Origin: Oscillatoria sp. Prado101
Lineage (GTDB): Bacteria; Cyanobacteriota; Cyanobacteriia; Cyanobacteriales; Oscillatoriaceae
DNA: 9,145 nt
Assembly (NCBI GenBank): GCA_025454445.1
Contig: JALOOK010000138.1
Coordinates: 1-9,145, forward strand
Direction of reading: 5' to 3'
Position numbers and translations under genes: made by a program. The notes below the pieces were generated by a model that was not told where the DNA came from, did not search any database, and worked only from the letters and a program-made list of their open reading frames with translations. Below, in pieces: positions 6,453 through 9,145 of the stretch (its first letter is position 1; each line of letters opens with the position of its first letter).

Positions 6453-6476
6453 AGAGACTTGATTAATCGAGTCTCT
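6453..6476. promoter_or_regulatory. 24-base palindrome upstream of the cyclase gene
   Basis: AGAGACT-T-GATTAATC-G-AGTCTCT is symmetrical except for one T/G position in each arm (11 of 12 pairs). It lies 87 bases before the cyclase start codon, a sensible place for an operator. Read on the plus strand it is followed after about six bases by five T residues, so a weak plus-strand terminator is the alternative. Confidence 0.45.
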
Positions 6477-6540
6477 GCGCTGTTTTTATGCCCATCCTCA
6501 ACTTATGTTCCTACACTAAGACATTTTCCGCCCGCCGTCG

Positions 6541-6571
6541 AGGGGTCTGGCATATCGGGGGTCAGACCCCT
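6541..6571. repeat. 9-base perfect inverted repeat
   Basis: AGGGGTCTG (6541-6549) and CAGACCCCT (6563-6571) flank a 13-base loop. No T-run follows. Located in the cyclase/GAF spacer; function unknown. Confidence 0.5.
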
Positions 6572-6688
6572 TGCCGACCGGCATGATCGACAGGGGGGTA
6601 ATGGTTTCTCCTTTGTTCCCGATTCCTTGTTACTTCTGGCTTGAGATCGGGAGATTTGACGAAAATATAAGAGTTTGAGCACCGGCGC

Positions 6689-6720
6689 GGGCCGGTCGGC
6701 ATAGCTGAGCTGGCCGGCCC
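6689..6720 (+). other. Strong RNA hairpin, possible structured RNA element
   Basis: Read as plus-strand RNA, 6689-6700 pairs with 6709-6720 in a 12-base stem (ten Watson-Crick, two G-U) with an 8-base loop. On the minus strand the two G-U pairs become A/C mismatches, which favours plus-strand transcription. The 3' arm can alternatively pair with GGGCC at 6724-6728 (GGCCC-TAT-GGGCC). A weak promoter-like pair lies just upstream (TTGAGA 6641-6646, TATAAG 6666-6671, spacer 19). Identity unknown. Confidence 0.38.
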
Positions 6721-7266
6721 TATGGGCCCTACTTGAATGAAAAACCAGATTATATCATTTTGTTACAGGTAAAACCCCTGGCATCTCCCCTGAAGCAGTT
6801 GACAGTGGGGTGCTCAGAAATGCTCAAATGGTGTGGGGAGGTTTAGTTCAATTTGCAGCAACCTCACATATATTTTCCGTGAACCCGCCCCAAAGCGTGC
6901 ACTACAGCATCAGGGAAAGGCCACCGTGCGATTGCCGGGGGCAGGTAATTGCTGCGCGTCAGAGGTCGAGGTGCGCCGGCAGCCCCAGCAATGGCCACCG
7001 CCGGAACTTGAACTGCCGGTGCCGACGGCCACAGCCTTTGGAGAGCGAAATCTTCCTCGCGCCGGTCAGCCCTCAAGCCGGCACCGCCTCCGGGCTTCCC
7101 GAACAGCGCACGCTCACTGGCCAAGAGGCAGCGGCGTCGAGCCGGTGCGGCGTCTGAATTAGGCCCAACATCTGTCCCGGATGTCAGGGCAGAAAACTTA
7201 TGCCTGCCGCCCGCCGTGGGACTGATATATTTCTGCTAGATTATCCTTGTAATCAACCGGCATCCG

Positions 7267-7296
7267 TTGATCTGCCCCAGATCATCCGCGTAAAAT
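7267..7296 (+). promoter_or_regulatory. Putative promoter of the GAF gene with embedded operator
   Basis: TTGATC (7267-7272) and TAAAAT (7291-7296), spaced by 18 bases, form a good sigma70-type promoter with a leader of about 75 bases. The perfect palindrome TGATCTG-CCC-CAGATCA (7268-7284) covers the -35 box and half the spacer, a typical repressor position. No family of regulator can be named from this site. Confidence 0.5.
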
Positions 7297-7364
7297 ACAG
7301 GGGAGGAATCAGACGCGGTATCGCTCACATAAAATGTCCATTACTCCCCAGCTGCCATCAAGTT

Positions 7365-7371
7365 AGAGGAG
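7365..7371 (+). promoter_or_regulatory. Ribosome binding site that sets the GAF gene start
   Basis: AGAGGAG with AGGAG ending eight bases before the ATG at 7380 is the best Shine-Dalgarno in the window. It decides the start, because the frame stays open upstream to 7158 and contains an earlier ATG at 7200 that lacks such a site. Confidence 0.7.
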
Positions 7372-7379
7372 CTAGCAAT

Positions 7380-9145
7380 ATGCTTAACACCGACGGGAGT
7401 TTTAGTGCCAGTCTCTACGAGATGTGGCATGAAATTTCCATAAAGACTGCCAAATTAATGGCGGCTGACCGTGCGACTATTTTCTTAATAGATGAACAAA
7501 AGAACGAACTCTGTTCGATTGCTGCCAGCGGTGATAGAGGAGTCATAGAAATAAGGATTCCCGCCAATCAGGGGATTGCCGGTGAGGTGGTAGCCCTCAA
7601 GAAAAGCGTCAATCTTCCCAGGTATTTCGATGAAAGTCCTGGCTCAGCTGCAGCAAAAGAGCTGGAGCGCCAAACCGGATACCGCACCCATTCTCTACTG
7701 GCACTGCCCCTGTTTAATGAGAGAGGCAAGCTGATTGCAGTTGTCCAACTCCTCAACAAACTGAAAAGCCCTGACGAACCGTCAGCGCCCCTGTCTGAAA
7801 GAGTTGACCCATCAGGCTTTACGCCAGCCGACGAAGCGCGGTTTGCCGAATTTGTCCCTCTGCTTGAGCCAGTTCTGGAACGGTGCCTCAAGGCGGTATC
7901 AGCTGCCGGTGCGCTGACAACTTCCAGAGAAACTTCCTCCTCGGAACCCAGGCAGGCAACCTCAGGAAATGGCGAAAGGCCCAGTCAAAGCGCCCCGCCA
8001 GCTTCAAACAGCATACAGGCTTTCAATGAAAACTTTGAAATTCTGAATGTTATATTTGACAGGGGGCTGGAAGCAACTCTGCACCAAATGTTGCGGGATG
8101 TCAGCCAAACAGCGGGAGAATTGCTGAATGCAGACAGGACGAGGATTTTTGTTTTTGATGAGGCCAACAGTGATCTGTGGGCGGTGGCGGACGGTGCGGA
8201 GGCAGCTTTAGAGATTGGCATTCCTGCCGATAAAGGAATAGTCGGGGAGGTGGCTCAGACAAAGAGAGCGGTGAATATACCACTGGATTTTTTTGACGAC
8301 CCGCGCTCTGCAGATGCCAAGAGATTATACCATAAAACCGGATACCGCACCTACACGGCGCTGGCAGTGCCGGTACTGAGTGAGGGGGGAGATTTAGTTG
8401 CGGTCGTCCTGTTCCTGAATAAGTTGAAAAAAAAGCATCAGGCAACCGATACCTTAGGGAAAAGAATTGATACAAAGAGCTTTACGGAGGCGGATAAAGC
8501 GCTTTTTGCTGAACAAGCCCCGCAGATTCGCCTGATTCTGGAAAGATGCCGGCTGCTGTACGCTGCAGCCCAGAAACAGCGCTTAACCGCAGCGCTGATG
8601 GAAGCCACGCGCTCTCTGGCACAGAGCAGTTTGGATTTAGACGCAACTCTCCAGCTCTTGATGGGGCAGGCGTTGAGGCTGGCGAAAGCAGATCGCTGCA
8701 CCCTGTGGGTTTTAGACCGGCAGCGCGACGAGCTGTGGACGAAAATCCCCCTAGCTGGTATTTTAAAAGAAATTCGCATGCCGATGGGGGTGGGTTTTGT
8801 TGGGCGAGTCGCGGCAACCGGCGAGGCGGTCAATATTCCCTTTGACCTGTACGACTGTCTCGATACGGAGACGGTGAAAAAAACGGATCGCGATCTAGGC
8901 GGCTATCGCACCTGTAGCATGCTGTGCGTGCCGGTGTTCAACCCCGATGGGGAGCTGATTGCTGTCACCCAATTAATTAACAAGACAAAACAGGGCGAGA
9001 GCCCAACTTACGATCCTGATCGCTGGCCAAATGCTCCTTTTGGCTGGCAGGCGAGCTTTAATCGCTCCGATCTGGAATTGATGCGGGCATTTAATATTCA
9101 AGCCGGCTGGCTGCTGCAAAATGCCAAGCAGTTTGCAGCGATTGA
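7380..9145 (+). CDS. Tandem triple-GAF signalling protein with NKFDE motifs, 3' end missing
   Basis: 588 codons are open to the right edge without a stop. Three GAF domains lie at about residues 11-172, 222-393 and 405-584, with a Ser/Pro/Gly-rich linker at about 174-212 between the first two. Each repeats the same landmarks: ADR near the first strand, a G(I/F)xGxV turn (GIAGEV, GIVGEV, GFVGRV), GYRT, and LNK or INK. The cyclic-nucleotide-binding signature NK-xn-F-x3-DE known from phosphodiesterase and cyanobacterial cyclase GAF domains is complete in GAF1 (Asn126-Lys127, Phe147, Asp151-Glu152), and altered at the last residue in GAF2 (Asn347-Lys348, Phe368, Asp372-Lys373) and GAF3 (Asn534-Lys535, Phe560, Asp564-Leu565). 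No cysteine/GYRT-independent bilin pocket motif argues for a phytochrome-type role. No signal peptide or membrane segment is seen, so it is cytosolic. The missing C-terminus probably carries an output domain (cyclase, kinase or phosphatase), which cannot be chosen here. GAF1 and GAF2 share an identical 17-base stretch (7672-7688, 8335-8351). Divergent from the CHASE2 cyclase. Confidence 0.92.
   Translation, partial: MLNTDGSFSASLYEMWHEISIKTAKLMAADRATIFLIDEQKNELCSIAASGDRGVIEIRIPANQGIAGEVVALKKSVNLPRYFDESPGSAAAKELERQTGYRTHSLLALPLFNERGKLIAVVQLLNKLKSPDEPSAPLSERVDPSGFTPADEARFAEFVPLLEPVLERCLKAVSAAGALTTSRETSSSEPRQATSGNGERPSQSAPPASNSIQAFNENFEILNVIFDRGLEATLHQMLRDVSQTAGELLNADRTRIFVFDEANSDLWAVADGAEAALEIGIPADKGIVGEVAQTKRAVNIPLDFFDDPRSADAKRLYHKTGYRTYTALAVPVLSEGGDLVAVVLFLNKLKKKHQATDTLGKRIDTKSFTEADKALFAEQAPQIRLILERCRLLYAAAQKQRLTAALMEATRSLAQSSLDLDATLQLLMGQALRLAKADRCTLWVLDRQRDELWTKIPLAGILKEIRMPMGVGFVGRVAATGEAVNIPFDLYDCLDTETVKKTDRDLGGYRTCSMLCVPVFNPDGELIAVTQLINKTKQGESPTYDPDRWPNAPFGWQASFNRSDLELMRAFNIQAGWLLQNAKQFAAI

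Larger units (their letters stand above)
6367..7379. other. 1-kb divergent spacer without a recognisable gene
   Basis: This separates the divergent cyclase and GAF genes. The short open readings inside have no recognisable domain and overlap one another on both strands. It holds three strong inverted repeats (6453-6476, 6541-6571, 6689-6720), a GC-rich stretch at about 6890-7155, and a good promoter with a palindrome just before the GAF gene. It may contain a non-coding RNA, or the remains of a decayed gene; I cannot identify either. Confidence 0.6.

Noticed and set aside
6799..6804. TTGACA as a -35 box of a plus-strand promoter
   Set aside because: No acceptable -10 box lies 16-19 bases downstream.
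6864..7124. Minus-strand 86-codon open frame in the cyclase/GAF spacer
   Set aside because: No recognisable domain, no ribosome binding site, and competing frames are open on the other strand.
7200..7379. N-terminal extension of the GAF protein from the in-frame ATG at 7200
   Set aside because: The extension covers the predicted promoter, palindrome and leader, has no domain-like sequence and no ribosome binding site; the ATG at 7380 has an excellent one.

Overview
The window is bacterial and almost certainly from a cyanobacterium, most likely a filamentous non-heterocystous type (inference). The evidence is the gene content: an apocarotenoid-type carotenoid oxygenase, a DUF928 protein, a CHASE2-linked class III nucleotide cyclase, a multi-GAF protein with the NKFDE signature, plus heptamer tandem repeats in spacers and few Shine-Dalgarno sequences. 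I found no copy of the cyanobacterial palindrome GCGATCGC (HIP1), whereas CCGGCA-type words are strikingly frequent. No tRNA, rRNA, CRISPR or transposase gene was seen.

Layout. The left edge holds the N-terminal part of a carotenoid oxygenase gene (minus strand). It is divergent from a PEBP-family lipoprotein gene (plus), which converges on a small YbjQ-family gene (minus). YbjQ is divergent from an exported protein made almost entirely of nine TPRs (plus). That gene converges, across a 350-base spacer with hairpins, on a DUF928 gene (minus). About 500 bases upstream of DUF928, past two adjacent short tandem-repeat arrays, lies a 663-residue membrane CHASE2 nucleotide cyclase (minus). A 1,013-base spacer with no recognisable gene but several strong inverted repeats separates it from a divergent protein with three tandem GAF domains (plus), which runs off the right edge.

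How the genes may work together. The right half looks like a cyclic-nucleotide signalling locus. The CHASE2 cyclase should sense something outside the cytoplasmic membrane and make cAMP or cGMP inside. DUF928 is a predicted periplasmic protein encoded in the same direction. Each GAF domain of the divergent gene carries the NK...F...D core known from cyclic-nucleotide-binding GAF domains, so its product is a candidate receiver. This link is inferred from motifs and proximity, not shown. The left half (carotenoid oxygenase, PEBP lipoprotein, YbjQ, TPR protein) is a set of singly transcribed genes with no evident shared pathway. Both end genes are truncated by the window, and both can be read through the edge without a stop codon.
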